A DNA stretch of 57,651 nucleotides from Prochlorococcus sp. AG-436-M02. GTDB taxonomy: Bacteria; Cyanobacteriota; Cyanobacteriia; PCC-6307; Cyanobiaceae. The DNA lies in assembly GCA_003212515.1 (NCBI GenBank), contig QCPL01000009.1:1-57651 (forward strand), given 5' to 3'. The position numbers and the translations under genes were made by a program. Shown here in pieces: positions 9,885-19,910 of the stretch; positions within the stretch are counted from its first letter, which is position 1, and every line of letters starts with the position of its first letter. The notes under the pieces are model-generated. The model did not search any database, had not been told where the DNA came from, and saw nothing but the letters and a program-made list of their open reading frames with translations.

Positions 9885-10169
9885 ATGAAAAATAGGTTTC
9901 AATCAATATTTCTAAAGATATTAATTCTGTCTATAGGACTGAATACATCTACCTTTAATGCTTCTCAGGCAGAAGAGCTAAATACAATTATTAAGACTTT
10001 GTGCCTTGAAAGTGTTAAGAATGAAATAGTTACTTTTAAAAGTCCAATCAAAAGTAAGATTGCAGAACATACATGTAACTGTTTCATCCAAAGAATTAGT
10101 AATGGTGAGAAGGTAAAGTCAGCAAAAGACATTTGCAGGACAAAGACCTCTAAAGAGTTCAGTCTTTGA
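9885..10169 (+). CDS. Small secreted Cys-containing protein, unknown function
   Basis: A 94-residue protein. An N-terminal hydrophobic segment (about 8-25) ends in NASQAEE, which looks like a signal peptide cleaved after an A-x-A type site. The mature part has four cysteines, including a TCNC pair and ICR, spaced so that disulfides are possible in the periplasm or thylakoid lumen. I do not recognise a named family. It lies 21 bases after deaD and 16 before an ABC exporter on the same strand, so it may be cotranscribed with either. Confidence 0.65.
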   Translation: MKNRFQSIFLKILILSIGLNTSTFNASQAEELNTIIKTLCLESVKNEIVTFKSPIKSKIAEHTCNCFIQRISNGEKVKSAKDICRTKTSKEFSL

Positions 10170-10185
10170 TTAATTCTCTACAATA

Positions 10186-11982
10186 ATGAAAATCAATTTT
10201 TCAAAAAAACTAAATCATATACCACTTATTAGACTCCTTCGTAACCAGTCTCGGCAACAAAGCCTAATATTATTTGCAATCATATGCTCAATACTAAACA
10301 AGCTGTTTGATCTTGCTCCTCCTATTTTAATTGGAATTTCTATAGATGTCGTTATAAGAGAGAAATCCTCGTGGCTTAGCAGTTATGGATTCACATCAGT
10401 TCCACTCCAGCTTGCAATCCTTGCTTTTGCATCTTTCATAATATGGACTGCAGAGTCATTTTTTGAATACCTTTATGCACTTCTTTGGAGAAACCTTGCT
10501 CAAAGAACCCAACACAATTTAAGAATTGAAGCATATGACCATTTACAGAAACTAGAAATGTCTTTCTTTGAGAATGATAGCTCAGGACGCCTTCTAGCCA
10601 TACTTAATGACGATATCAACCAATTAGAAAGATTTCTTGATCAAGGTGCAAATCAACTAATCCAACTGTTTATTACTGTAATTCTTGTTGGTGGTGCCAT
10701 GGCCTGGTTAGCTCCTGGCGTCGCCATATTTGCATTTATACCTATTCCAATAATTTTAATAGGTTCAATAACTTTCCAAAAAAGATTGGCTCCGAAGTAT
10801 AGGAATGTACGGGAAAACGCAGGAGACATAGCTGCTCGTTTAAGTAACAACTTAGGTGGAATACTTACAATTAAAAGTTTTGCCACTGAAACATGGGAAC
10901 TTGAGCGTCTTAGCCAAGATAGTCACTCATATCAGTTAAGTAATAGAGAAGCTATTAAACTTTCAGCAGCATTTATTCCATTAATACGTTTTGCTATTTT
11001 ATTCGCATTTCTTGCAATACTTGTCATAGGAGGCCTCCAAGCCTGGCAAGGTGACTTGGAAATTGGAGTTTATAGCTTCCTTGTTTTTATCACTCAAAGG
11101 TTGCTATGGCCATTAACAACCCTAGGTCATATCCTTGATGAATATCAAAGATCTATGGCTTCAACAAATAGGGTCTTAGACTTAATCGATAGACCGATAA
11201 AAATCTCAAGTGGTTCCTTAAGACTTAATCCAAGAAAAGTAAACGGAGCCATAAGATTCGTGAATGTTGACTTCAAATATGATGATAGAAATAATTTACT
11301 TGAAAACTTTAATCTGGAGATATCAGCAGGAAGCACGCTAGGGATTGTAGGTTCAACAGGTTCTGGGAAAAGCAGCCTAGTAAAATTAATTTTAAGACTA
11401 TATGCATTAAACTCAGGACAAATTGAGCTTGATGGTGTACCTATAGAAGAATTTAATTTAGTTGACCTCCGCAGAGCAATAGCACTTGTAAGTCAAGAGT
11501 TTTATCTTTTTCATGGAACAATTGAAGAAAATATTTCTTATGGAAATAATGATGCAACGATTGATCAAATCAAAAAAGCTGCAAAGCTCGCTGAAGCATC
11601 AGAATTTATAGGAAAACTTCCTCAAGGATATAACACAGTAGTTGGAGAACGAGGGCAAAAACTATCTGGCGGCCAATGCCAAAGAATTGCATTGGCGAGA
11701 GCAATTCTTAAAGATGCACCAATATTAATTTTAGATGAAGCCACCGCTTCAGTAGATAATGAGACAGAAGCAGCTATTCAAAGATCATTATCAAAAATAA
11801 CTTCAAATAGAACAACAATTGTTATTGCACATAGATTAAGCACTATTAAAAATGCAGATAGAATTATTGTTATGAGTAAAGGTTCTATTGTTGAATCGGG
11901 TAAACACTCATCATTATTAGAAAATAAAGGAATCTATTCTGACCTTTGGAATGTTCAAGCGGGCATAAATAATCTAAATTAA
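10186..11982 (+). CDS. ABC exporter, fused permease-ATPase (MsbA-like)
   Basis: A half-transporter that should dimerise in the inner membrane and export a lipid, peptide or drug-like substrate. Seen: a six-helix transmembrane domain (about 20-330; helices near 20-45, 65-90, 160-200, 260-290) followed by an ATPase with Walker A GSTGSGKSS (about 388), Q-loop VSQEFYLFHGT, signature LSGGQCQRIALARA (about 492), Walker B LILDEATASVD (about 515) and the switch His in IAHRLSTI. At 598 residues it is full length. The substrate cannot be read from the sequence. It is convergent with the psbP-like gene, 43 bases away. Confidence 0.93.
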   Translation: MKINFSKKLNHIPLIRLLRNQSRQQSLILFAIICSILNKLFDLAPPILIGISIDVVIREKSSWLSSYGFTSVPLQLAILAFASFIIWTAESFFEYLYALLWRNLAQRTQHNLRIEAYDHLQKLEMSFFENDSSGRLLAILNDDINQLERFLDQGANQLIQLFITVILVGGAMAWLAPGVAIFAFIPIPIILIGSITFQKRLAPKYRNVRENAGDIAARLSNNLGGILTIKSFATETWELERLSQDSHSYQLSNREAIKLSAAFIPLIRFAILFAFLAILVIGGLQAWQGDLEIGVYSFLVFITQRLLWPLTTLGHILDEYQRSMASTNRVLDLIDRPIKISSGSLRLNPRKVNGAIRFVNVDFKYDDRNNLLENFNLEISAGSTLGIVGSTGSGKSSLVKLILRLYALNSGQIELDGVPIEEFNLVDLRRAIALVSQEFYLFHGTIEENISYGNNDATIDQIKKAAKLAEASEFIGKLPQGYNTVVGERGQKLSGGQCQRIALARAILKDAPILILDEATASVDNETEAAIQRSLSKITSNRTTIVIAHRLSTIKNADRIIVMSKGSIVESGKHSSLLENKGIYSDLWNVQAGINNLN

Positions 11983-12025
11983 TTAAATAATTAAGCTTTT
12001 AAAGTCATTTAAATAGGACTTATCC

Positions 12026-12583
12026 CTATACAAAAAAGCTAAATGAATCTATTACACGTCTAAATAAACTTTCCACTTTGTTCCACCTAAGTTCGTTAGT
12101 ACCAGCAGCAAAAGTAAATAAAGACCCATGGTCAACAACAACTGTTGCTATCTCATGACGATCTTTGTCTGGAAGGTGAATTAAATACTCAATGTCATAA
12201 AAGGAATGTCCATCAATATCCCTTGCATTGGCCGCGAGTAGTTCAGCCTGCCTTTCTCCTCCATTGGGTGCTAACAACTCATTCATTAACCTTTCTCCTA
12301 CTTCCAAAGGCGTACCCATATTTGTTAATTCAACGTCCTCACCAATATCTGAAACAACAAGACTCAATGTCTCATCACTATTGATCAAGTCATGGAAAAC
12401 AACCTCAGGTCCTCCTTGTACTGAAATCCGAGTCCACCCTGTCGGATAAAAGAAACCATACCTGCCATTAGTACTTTGAAAAGCTTCGAGCCCAGCTGTT
12501 GCAGCTGTACTGCATGAGACAAGCGCACCAATAAGAATTAGTAATGACAAAAATTTGGTCCAAGATCTTAAAAAAGCTCTCAT
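12026..12583 (-). CDS. PsbP-like (CyanoP) photosystem II lipoprotein
   Basis: Thylakoid lumen protein related to the PSII extrinsic subunit PsbP. Seen: a basic start, a hydrophobic segment (about 12-24) and a lipobox LVSC, so Cys24 is probably lipidated. It is followed by the PsbP fold with YGFFYPTGWTRI (about 42-53), HDLINSDETLSLVVSDI (about 69-85), LGTPLEVGERL-type region, and FYDIEYLIHLPD (about 129). The 185 residues match cyanobacterial CyanoP. It is divergent from recR. Several PsbP paralogues exist in cyanobacteria; assignment to CyanoP rather than another PsbP-domain protein is likely but not certain. Confidence 0.85.
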   Translation of the reverse strand: MRAFLRSWTKFLSLLILIGALVSCSTAATAGLEAFQSTNGRYGFFYPTGWTRISVQGGPEVVFHDLINSDETLSLVVSDIGEDVELTNMGTPLEVGERLMNELLAPNGGERQAELLAANARDIDGHSFYDIEYLIHLPDKDRHEIATVVVDHGSLFTFAAGTNELRWNKVESLFRRVIDSFSFFV

Positions 12584-12697
12584 GGCTTTCGATAAAAAAC
12601 TATCTCTTCCTACAATGTACTTACTTACATAAGAATTAGTAAATTCCCTTTTAAGACAGAAGAGTGTTTAAATTCCTATATATCTGCCTACAAGACT

Positions 12698-13297
12698 CTG
12701 AGCAGCTTTACTCGACCACTTGCTCATCTAATAGATCAATTCGAACAACTCCCTGGAATTGGTCCTAGAACAGCACAAAGACTTGCTTTGCATTTACTTC
12801 GGCAACCTGAGGAAAAGATCAAAGTATTTTCAAACGCTCTTTTAAACGCTAGGTCCAAAGTAGGGCAATGCAAAAAATGCTTCCACCTTACCGCTGGGGA
12901 AGAGTGTGAAATATGCCTAAACAAACAAAGGAATACATCGTTACTTTGCGTAGTTGCAGATTCTCGAGATCTAATTGCGTTGGAAAGGACTCGTGAATTC
13001 AAAGGGTTATACCATGTGCTTGGTGGCCTAATTTCTCCTATGGATGGAATTGGGCCGGAATTATTAAATATTTCCCAATTAGTAAGCAGAGTTGATAAAG
13101 AAAATACAACAGAAGTAATACTTGCTTTAACTCCAAGTGTCGAAGGAGACACTACTAGCCTTTATATTTCTAGACTTCTAAAAGCTTTTGTAAAAGTCAC
13201 AAGAATTGCATATGGTTTACCAGTTGGCAGTGAACTTGAATATGCTGATGAAGTAACCCTAAGCAGGGCCATTGAAGGTCGTCGTGAGATCGAATAG
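12698..13297 (+). CDS. recR: Recombination mediator protein RecR, unusual start codon
   Basis: RecR works with RecO/RecF to load RecA at gaps. Seen: helix-hairpin-helix [13 protein letters not shown], the four-Cys zinc finger (CKKC...CEIC), the Toprim domain ([23 protein letters not shown]) and the C-terminal [14 protein letters not shown] and [17 protein letters not shown]. No ATG, GTG or TTG lies in frame between the upstream stop (12593) and a TTG at 12788, which is inside the HhH. Conserved sequence extends well upstream of that. CTG at 12698 gives a product starting [13 protein letters not shown], which aligns with the usual RecR N-terminus, so I place the start there. ATT (12635) and ATA (12680) are other options. 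Confidence 0.85.
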   Translation: MSSFTRPLAHLIDQFEQLPGIGPRTAQRLALHLLRQPEEKIKVFSNALLNARSKVGQCKKCFHLTAGEECEICLNKQRNTSLLCVVADSRDLIALERTREFKGLYHVLGGLISPMDGIGPELLNISQLVSRVDKENTTEVILALTPSVEGDTTSLYISRLLKAFVKVTRIAYGLPVGSELEYADEVTLSRAIEGRREIE

Positions 13298-13309
13298 TAG
13301 TCTAAAAGA

Positions 13310-14230
13310 ATGTCTAAATCTACAAAACAAACTAAATACAGCGCGATTAAGCCCAAACAAAGGCTCCCTGATTGGATAAAACCAACAATAGGTAAGGTAT
13401 CTCAATTAGAAAAGGTTCAGAATCTTGTTAAAGAATATAAATTACACACAATCTGTGAAGAAGGTCGTTGTCCAAACCGTGGTGAGTGTTATGCATCTGG
13501 CACAGCAACATTCCTCTTAGGAGGTTCAGTTTGTACAAGAAGTTGTGCCTTTTGCCAAGTAGAAAAGGGAATTGCACCAATGAATCTTGATCCCTTAGAA
13601 CCTGAGCGCGTAGCAAAAGCAGTTCTATCCCTAAAGCTGAAATACGTAGTACTAACATCAGTCGCTAGGGACGATCTCCTAGACCATGGAGCTAGTATGT
13701 TTACAACAACAATGAGGGCTATAAGAGAACTCTCCTCATCTATATCAATCGAAGTTCTAACTCCTGATTTCTGGGGAGGTAGCATTGATAAAGCAAAAGC
13801 AACGGAAAAACAAAGAGAAAGACTGACAACAGTTCTTAATGCCAAGCCTGTTTGTTTTAACCACAATATTGAAACCGTTGAACGTCTACAAAAAGAAGTC
13901 AGAAGAGGTGCTACATACGAAAGATCCTTAGAACTACTCCGTGTTGCTCAAGAAATAGATAGTAGTATCCCTACTAAATCAGGTCTAATGCTAGGCCTAG
14001 GCGAAGAGCGTGAAGAAATAATTCAAGCTCTTAAAGATCTTCGATCAGTAAACTGTCAGCAAATAACAATTGGACAATATTTACGCCCATCACTATCTCA
14101 TTTACCAGTAATGAAATATTGGCATCCAAAAGAATTTAATGATTTTGGGAAAATATGCTTAGACTTAGGTTTCAAAAGAGTGAACAGTGGGCCACTAGTT
14201 AGAAGTAGTTATCATGCTGCTCAAGAATAA
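13310..14230 (+). CDS. lipA: Lipoyl synthase (radical SAM)
   Basis: LipA inserts two sulfurs into protein-bound octanoate to make the lipoyl cofactor of 2-oxoacid dehydrogenases and glycine cleavage H protein. Seen: the auxiliary cluster motif C49-x4-C54-x5-C60, the radical SAM motif C75-x3-C79-x2-C82, GLGEEREEI, and the C-terminal RSSYHA with the conserved Ser ligand. At 306 residues it is full length. It starts 12 bases after recR and is convergent with the next gene, with only four bases between stop codons. Confidence 0.96.
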   Translation: MSKSTKQTKYSAIKPKQRLPDWIKPTIGKVSQLEKVQNLVKEYKLHTICEEGRCPNRGECYASGTATFLLGGSVCTRSCAFCQVEKGIAPMNLDPLEPERVAKAVLSLKLKYVVLTSVARDDLLDHGASMFTTTMRAIRELSSSISIEVLTPDFWGGSIDKAKATEKQRERLTTVLNAKPVCFNHNIETVERLQKEVRRGATYERSLELLRVAQEIDSSIPTKSGLMLGLGEEREEIIQALKDLRSVNCQQITIGQYLRPSLSHLPVMKYWHPKEFNDFGKICLDLGFKRVNSGPLVRSSYHAAQE

Positions 14231-14234
14231 TTTT

Positions 14235-14747
14235 TTAACTTTGTAGAGATTTTTCCCAAAGTCGATAACTATAATTGTATACATCTAGGCAATTAGAAAC
14301 CATTAGGGTACCAGCTCCACCCCAAACTATTCTTAATGGCAAATCAAAAGGAGAGCTTCCAACTTCTCGAACTTTTTCAAAGCCTTTCCTTTGAAAATAT
14401 CTCAACAAAATCTTATGTTGATTCTCATCGTCATTTATTGCTAACAGCCTTGCTTTTTTGCAAGGGGTTGACTCAATAGACCAGGCCATGACAGACGCCC
14501 AAATTAAATCCCCAACTCCAAGTGGAGCGTTTCTGCTGACCAACATAGTGTCAAGCTGTAATCCACTAGAAGAGTTATATGCCCATCCCTTTAACTCCCC
14601 TAAGAGTTGAACCTTCTCAGAACCGACATACTTGGCTACAACTAATCTCAATATCCACAAATTCAAAGGTCGTCTCACCTGAATCCTTAACAAAAGCCCA
14701 GCAGATGAAGCCTGTCTCTCTAATTCTGTTAAAAGACTTTTAGTCAT
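14235..14747 (-). CDS. GNAT-like conserved picocyanobacterial protein
   Basis: A 170-residue protein whose C-terminal part resembles the GNAT acetyltransferase acceptor loop (LLRYFQRKGFEKVREVG, about 117-132). Motif A (acetyl-CoA loop) is not clearly seen, so catalytic activity is unproven. The start overlaps the trhO stop by four bases (ATGA), making it the last gene of the lysA-cdaA-uppS-bioB-trhO run. The precise role is unknown. The sequence is complete, with no frameshift visible. Confidence 0.7.
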   Translation of the reverse strand: MTKSLLTELERQASSAGLLLRIQVRRPLNLWILRLVVAKYVGSEKVQLLGELKGWAYNSSSGLQLDTMLVSRNAPLGVGDLIWASVMAWSIESTPCKKARLLAINDDENQHKILLRYFQRKGFEKVREVGSSPFDLPLRIVWGGAGTLMVSNCLDVYNYSYRLWEKSLQS

Positions 14748-15709
14748 GCACTAGGCCATAGTGTATTGCCAGGTAGTCTTCGTTGAAGCTCTCGAATATG
14801 TTTTTGTCTTTCTCTAAAACGATCTCTATCATCATCACTAAAAATTTCCTCACAATAATGACATTGGATACCAGGAATATAACTTAGTTTTGTTTGATCA
14901 TCAGGAGAAAGAGGCATACCACAGGCAAAACACAAACAATGCACCCCTGGGAGAAGATCGTGGTTTAAAGATACTCTATGATCAAAAACAAAACACTCTC
15001 CATTCCAACGACTACTTTCTTTAGGTATTTCAGCAAGATACTTTAGAATCCCACCATGTAAATGATAAACCTCTGAAAATCCTTCTCCTTTCAGAAATGA
15101 AGTAGACTTTTCACAACGAATCCCTCCAGTGCAAAACATTGCTATTCTTTTGTAGTTACCTTTAGATAAAAGGGAACGTAGATTGTTTTTAACCCAATTA
15201 GGGAAATCACGGAAGGTCTCAGTATTGGGATTAACAGAACCTTCGAAACTACCTATAGATATTTCATATTTATTGCGAGTATCTATAACTAAAGTAGCTG
15301 GGTCATCTAAATAAGAATTCCACTCTTTTGGTTCAACATAGCTGCCAACTTTTTCTACAGGGTTAACGCCTTCTACTCCCATAGTGACTATTTCTTTCTT
15401 TCTACGAGCTTTAAAACGTCTAAAAGCATACTTTGAAGTAAAGCTAAACTTAACCTCAAAAGGGTTCTTAAGTTTTAAAGACTCTAATTTATTTTGTATT
15501 GCAATCACACCTTTATTTGGCCCACAAATAGTTCCATTAATACCTTCTGATGCAACAAGGACAGTGCCTCTTACCTGATGAGTCTTGGCTATACTTGTTA
15601 AATCATCTAGCAAAGGTGAGATGGTTTCCTGACTAACAGGTGAGAAACTATAAAAGGCCGCAACCTTAAACAAATGACTATCACATTTAGGTTCTAAAGA
15701 ATTATTCAT
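14744..15709 (-). CDS. trhO: tRNA uridine(34) hydroxylase TrhO (rhodanese domain, YceA family)
   Basis: TrhO uses oxygen to hydroxylate U34 in some tRNAs as a step toward 5-carboxymethoxy/methoxyuridine. Seen: the N-terminal ferredoxin-like domain ([13 protein letters not shown]), the rhodanese domain with VIDTRNKYE and the active-site loop [11 protein letters not shown], and a C-terminal Cys-rich region ([16 protein letters not shown]) likely binding metal. I choose the ATG at 15709; an upstream in-frame TTG (15733) would overlap bioB far more. With the ATG the overlap with bioB is eight bases and the product 321 residues. Confidence 0.9.
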   Translation of the reverse strand: MNNSLEPKCDSHLFKVAAFYSFSPVSQETISPLLDDLTSIAKTHQVRGTVLVASEGINGTICGPNKGVIAIQNKLESLKLKNPFEVKFSFTSKYAFRRFKARRKKEIVTMGVEGVNPVEKVGSYVEPKEWNSYLDDPATLVIDTRNKYEISIGSFEGSVNPNTETFRDFPNWVKNNLRSLLSKGNYKRIAMFCTGGIRCEKSTSFLKGEGFSEVYHLHGGILKYLAEIPKESSRWNGECFVFDHRVSLNHDLLPGVHCLCFACGMPLSPDDQTKLSYIPGIQCHYCEEIFSDDDRDRFRERQKHIRELQRRLPGNTLWPSA

Positions 15710-16700
15710 ACAAATCCCAATTGACTGAAACACCTGCAGAAGAAAGCAATTCTTTATCAGCTTGAACAGTAGGGTTACTTGTGGTTAACAAAGAATCTCC
15801 ATAAAAAATGGAGTCTGCTCCAGCAAGCAAACAAAGAATCTGAGCTTCTTTATTTAACTGCTCTCGACCAGCACTGAGACGAACACGACTATTTGGCATA
15901 AGTATCCTTGCCGTTGCCACCATTCTTATCATCTCAGTTGAGTCGACTATTTTAAGATCTTCCAAAGGTGTTCCTTCAACAGGAACCAAAGCATTAATAG
16001 GTACACTTTCAGGGTGAGGATTCATTGTCGCGAGGACTCTTAAAAGAGACGCTCTATCTTTGAGTGATTCTCCCATCCCTATTATTCCGCCACAACAAAT
16101 AGTAATACCAGCTTTTCTTACTCTATCTAATGTCTCTAAGCGTTCCTGAAAAGTACGTGTAGATATAATTTTCTCATAATATTCTGGACTTGTATCAAGG
16201 TTGTGATTGTATGCGGTTAAACCTGCTTCAGCTAAACGGTAAGCTTGTTCATCATTAAGCATACCTCCAGTTACGCATGCTTCTAAACCAAGGCTTCTAA
16301 CACCTTTGACCATTTCAATCATCGACTCAAAAGGCTTGCCATCGCGAATCTCACGCCAAGCCCATCCCATACAAAAGCGATCAGCGCCTGCTTCCTTCGC
16401 TGTCTTAGCCTGTTTTAAAACACCTCTTACATCAAAATCAGATTGATCTGTAATATCGCTGGCATTATGAATTGATTGAGAACAATAAGAACAATCTTCT
16501 TCGCACCCCCCTGTCTTAACACTTAAAAGAGAGGCTAATTGAACATTGTATTCTGGATTAACAGACCTATGTATAAGCTGCGCCTGCCAAAGAAGCTCAA
16601 TCAAAGGCTTTTCAAGAAGTTCCTTAATTTCATTCAGAGTCCAATCAAAACGGATTGAAACCTCATGAGTTTTTTGGGATGGTGGGTCAAGTAAAGTCAT
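15702..16700 (-). CDS. bioB: Biotin synthase (radical SAM)
   Basis: BioB inserts sulfur into dethiobiotin. Seen: the radical SAM motif C66-x3-C70-x2-C73 in [35 protein letters not shown] and the C-terminal [10 protein letters not shown] with [10 protein letters not shown]. At 332 residues it is complete. It lies 22 bases downstream of uppS and overlaps trhO, so it belongs to the minus-strand run starting at lysA. None of the other classical biotin genes (bioA, bioF, bioC) is in the window; a possible BioD-like protein lies far away at 33155-33697. Confidence 0.97.
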   Translation of the reverse strand: MTLLDPPSQKTHEVSIRFDWTLNEIKELLEKPLIELLWQAQLIHRSVNPEYNVQLASLLSVKTGGCEEDCSYCSQSIHNASDITDQSDFDVRGVLKQAKTAKEAGADRFCMGWAWREIRDGKPFESMIEMVKGVRSLGLEACVTGGMLNDEQAYRLAEAGLTAYNHNLDTSPEYYEKIISTRTFQERLETLDRVRKAGITICCGGIIGMGESLKDRASLLRVLATMNPHPESVPINALVPVEGTPLEDLKIVDSTEMIRMVATARILMPNSRVRLSAGREQLNKEAQILCLLAGADSIFYGDSLLTTSNPTVQADKELLSSAGVSVNWDLYE

Positions 16701-16722
16701 AAAAAGAATCTAAATTTAACTT

Positions 16723-17517
16723 TTAAAGTTTCTCATTCACAATTGAATCTACACCTCCAAAACGTCTCCTTCTTGATTGATAATCAAGAAGGGCATTAGT
16801 TAATGATATTGAATCAAAGTCAGGCCATAAAGTATCTGTGACATGAATTTCTGCATAAGCTAGTTGCCAAAGCAAAAAATTGCTAATGCGTCTTTCTCCA
16901 CTTGTCCGAATAAGCAAATCTGGGTCTACATATCTTGAAGTAAACAATTCTCTTGCAAAAACATTGTCATCAATCAATGAAGGGTCAAGCTCTCCATCAA
17001 GAGCACGTTGAGCCAATTTCTGAGCAGCTAAAACCAATTCATTTCTTCCTCCGTAATTAGTACAGACATTAAATTGTATCCCACTATTAGACGAGGTAAG
17101 CTCTATTGACTCGTTAATCAAATCTCTCAAACGTTGAGGGAGCTGATCTAAATTACCAAGAAAATTAATTCGAACCTTTTTCAAATTTAGAGCTTCAATT
17201 TCTTTCTTTAGAACACGTTGAAAAAGAGTCATTAAGAAATTTACTTCTTCTTTTGGCCTAGACCAATTTTCAGTGGAAAATGCATAAACAGTTAGAACTT
17301 TTATATTCCAATCACTACATAAACGCAAAGTTCTCTTAAGAGCATCTACACCTGCTCTATGTCCCATAGTTCTCGGCAACTGCTGTGCATTTGCCCATCT
17401 ACCATTACCATCCATAATTATGGCTATATGTTGTGGCAATTTCTCCGGATCTATAGGGCTTGGCAATGGAACAATCAAAGATTGGTCATCATTGTCAATG
17501 GCAGAGGGAAAAATCAT
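16723..17517 (-). CDS. uppS: Isoprenyl transferase / undecaprenyl diphosphate synthase
   Basis: A cis-prenyltransferase that makes the C55 lipid carrier for peptidoglycan and other glycans. Seen: the catalytic [10 protein letters not shown] (Asp36), [22 protein letters not shown] and the C-terminal [20 protein letters not shown] with the conserved Arg/Ser diphosphate ligands. At 264 residues it is normal length. It follows cdaA by 11 bases. The coupling of lysA (lysine from the peptidoglycan precursor DAP), cdaA and uppS in one transcript points to a cell-envelope module. Confidence 0.96.
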   Translation of the reverse strand: MIFPSAIDNDDQSLIVPLPSPIDPEKLPQHIAIIMDGNGRWANAQQLPRTMGHRAGVDALKRTLRLCSDWNIKVLTVYAFSTENWSRPKEEVNFLMTLFQRVLKKEIEALNLKKVRINFLGNLDQLPQRLRDLINESIELTSSNSGIQFNVCTNYGGRNELVLAAQKLAQRALDGELDPSLIDDNVFARELFTSRYVDPDLLIRTSGERRISNFLLWQLAYAEIHVTDTLWPDFDSISLTNALLDYQSRRRRFGGVDSIVNEKL

Positions 17518-17528
17518 TGGAAATATAG

Positions 17529-18434
17529 TTACTTTTGTTCAGGGAATAAATCGGAATTGAGCTTACTTTTTTCTTCTTTAAAATTATAAGCTAATGACTT
17601 TGTGGATGAAACCGATGAGCTACTTGAATTTTTGGATGTCTTAGTTGTTGATATACCAGAAGATGATGAGCTCATAAACTCCTTAAGTAAATCCAATAAT
17701 CTACTACTTGTAATGGGCCTTTCAAGTCGACCAAGGTTAGCTAAGGATAAAGTACCAGTCTCTTCAGAAACAACTACACAAATACATCTATCAAATCTCT
17801 CTGTAATACCAAGGGCTGCGAGATGCCTTGTGCCATAGCGACTAATACTTTGTCTAGACAGAGGGAGTATTACGCCTGCAGAGATTATCTTATTACCTTT
17901 AATTACAACCGCTCCATCGTGCAAAGGAGTATCTGAAGCAAATAGATTTAACAATAATTCCGTAGAAAATTTTGCATCTATAGGCACTCCTGAATAAAGG
18001 AAATCTTCAGGTCTAAGGTCACTTCCCATATCAAGAACAATTAAGGCTCCTCTTCTTTTCTGAGAAAGTATTCCTGCAGCCTCAGATAATTGAGTGACGG
18101 TGCTGGTATTAGCTTGGAATTCTTTCTGAGTATTACCTAAAAGAACTGCTAACCTGCCTGTTCCAAGCAATTCCATTAAGCGTCTTAATTCCCCTTGCCA
18201 TAATATTGCCAAAGATAGAGAACAAGCCAATACCAATGCATCTATTAATTTTGAAGTAATAGGAAGAGTTGCGAATCTCTGAACGAACCATGCGAGAGAA
18301 ACAAGAAACAAATACCCACGAAGTAACCAAAGTGTTCTAGGTTCCTTAACTCTTGAAAAAAGCAATACCCCAAGCGCTGCTGCAAATAATGCATCCAGCA
18401 AAAAAGGCAAATTTATTATCCACCAAAAATTCAC
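17529..18434 (-). CDS. cdaA: Diadenylate cyclase CdaA (c-di-AMP synthase)
   Basis: A membrane-bound DAC enzyme converting two ATP to cyclic di-AMP. Seen: three N-terminal membrane helices (about 8-27, 36-56, 64-80) and the DAC domain with LVLDMGS-type strand, [11 protein letters not shown] (DGA at 173-175) and GTRHLAALG (201-209). In the classical enzyme the last motif is RHR; here it is R203-H204-L205. The C-terminal 45 residues are a low-complexity Ser/Lys tail. It lies 27 bases after lysA and 11 before uppS. A matching PgpH-like phosphodiesterase occurs at 47524-49626. Confidence 0.93.
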   Translation of the reverse strand: MNFWWIINLPFLLDALFAAALGVLLFSRVKEPRTLWLLRGYLFLVSLAWFVQRFATLPITSKLIDALVLACSLSLAILWQGELRRLMELLGTGRLAVLLGNTQKEFQANTSTVTQLSEAAGILSQKRRGALIVLDMGSDLRPEDFLYSGVPIDAKFSTELLLNLFASDTPLHDGAVVIKGNKIISAGVILPLSRQSISRYGTRHLAALGITERFDRCICVVVSEETGTLSLANLGRLERPITSSRLLDLLKEFMSSSSSGISTTKTSKNSSSSSVSSTKSLAYNFKEEKSKLNSDLFPEQK

Positions 18435-18461
18435 TCCTTTGGCCCAATCTTCTCCTTAAAT

Positions 18462-19832
18462 CTAACTAACCTTTTTAATAAAACGATCTGGAAGAATATC
18501 ATTTCGCAATAGATCTTCAGGTAATTCTCTAAGCTGAATTAATTCAGAATTGCCATTTGAAACAATAATTGCTGCTGGTTTTGGAATTCGATTGTAATTT
18601 GAACTCATTGAAGAGTTATATGCACCAGTGGAAAATACAGCCAACACATCTCCGCTTGAGCAATTTGGTAGAGAGAAATCATGCAGCAAAACATCGCCAG
18701 ACTCACAATGTTTACCTGCAATAGTCACAATCTCACTGGCCTTAGCCAAAGGTCTATCAACAAGAAAAGCTGTATATGAAGATTGATATGTAATAGGGCG
18801 AGGATTATCACTCATCCCACCATCAATAGCTAAATATGTTTTTACGCCAGGGATTTCTTTACGGGAACCAATTTTATAAAGAGTGAGCCCAGCCGTGCCA
18901 ACAATAGAGCGACCAGGTTCACACATTAAACAAGGTAATTCCAATGATCTTTTGTTACATGCATTTAAAACCGCTTTCGAAACAACTTCCACCCATTGAG
19001 CAATTGTAGGAGGGTCATCTGAAGTTACATACCTAATACCTAAACCGCCTCCAACATTAAGAATATCCAAGGGATGGCCAATCTCCCTACCTTTCTGTAA
19101 AGTTTTAGCCATAACCTCAGCCAGATCCTTGTGAGGTTCTACTTCAAATATCTGAGATCCAATATGAGCATGAAGTCCAATAAGTTCTCCCCATTCAATA
19201 TCCTTTAATTGAACGAAAACATCGCTTAATTCATCAGGGTCAAATCCAAATTTACTATCAATATGACCTGTCTTAATATATTCATGTGTATGACATTCTA
19301 TGCCTGGTGTAAATCTTAGTATTAACTTAGCCTTCTTATTCCCAAGCTTAACTATTTCTTTTAACTGCTCAATATCAAATTGATTATCTAAGACTATTTT
19401 AACATCATTATCATAAGCAAGTAATAACTCATCGCTTGATTTATTATTACCATGAAAAACTATTAGATCGCTAGGCACACCTCCTTTTAAGGCTGTAATC
19501 AATTCCCCCTCAGAAACGACATCTATTCCCATTCCTTCAGATGCAACTAAGCTACTTAGCAGTAAAGAGCTATTGGCCTTTGAGGCATACAAAGGAAGTG
19601 ACTTGCCTGGATAATATTTCCTCAGCGAATCTATATATTCTCTACAAGAAGTTCGAATTGTAAGTTCATCTAATACATAAAGAGGAGTCCCATATTCCTG
19701 CGCAAGACTAGAAAGTTTGCATCCACCTACATTTAGCTTTTGTTCTTTGTCAAGAGCAGTCGTAAGTGGGGAAATGTTCCTGTTCGGACTTGCTTGGTTT
19801 CGATTTTCCTCAAACGGTCTGAAAATATCCAT
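18462..19832 (-). CDS. lysA: Diaminopimelate decarboxylase
   Basis: The PLP enzyme that makes L-lysine from meso-DAP. Seen: the PLP lysine in LYASKANSS (Lys85), the HIGSQIFEVEPH loop (about 220), the NVGGGLGIRY glycine loop (about 261), CEPGRSIVG (about 309), and the C-terminal PNCSSGDVLAVFSTGAYNSSM with catalytic Cys/Tyr. The 456 residues include an N-terminal extension of about 30 poorly conserved residues. It is the first gene of the minus-strand run and divergent from rimI, with a 78-base shared promoter region. Confidence 0.96.
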   Translation of the reverse strand: MDIFRPFEENRNQASPNRNISPLTTALDKEQKLNVGGCKLSSLAQEYGTPLYVLDELTIRTSCREYIDSLRKYYPGKSLPLYASKANSSLLLSSLVASEGMGIDVVSEGELITALKGGVPSDLIVFHGNNKSSDELLLAYDNDVKIVLDNQFDIEQLKEIVKLGNKKAKLILRFTPGIECHTHEYIKTGHIDSKFGFDPDELSDVFVQLKDIEWGELIGLHAHIGSQIFEVEPHKDLAEVMAKTLQKGREIGHPLDILNVGGGLGIRYVTSDDPPTIAQWVEVVSKAVLNACNKRSLELPCLMCEPGRSIVGTAGLTLYKIGSRKEIPGVKTYLAIDGGMSDNPRPITYQSSYTAFLVDRPLAKASEIVTIAGKHCESGDVLLHDFSLPNCSSGDVLAVFSTGAYNSSMSSNYNRIPKPAAIIVSNGNSELIQLRELPEDLLRNDILPDRFIKKVS

Positions 19833-19910
19833 AAATTTTTTTGAAGAGAAGAGAAGGTGTTTAAGGCTTTACTCCTTTACTTATAGATTTAATCATGTGA
19901 AGCTAAATAC

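Noticed and set aside
12736-13152. Long minus-strand ORF inside recR
   Set aside because: A reverse-frame shadow of the conserved RecR Toprim coding sequence; its product shows no family features.
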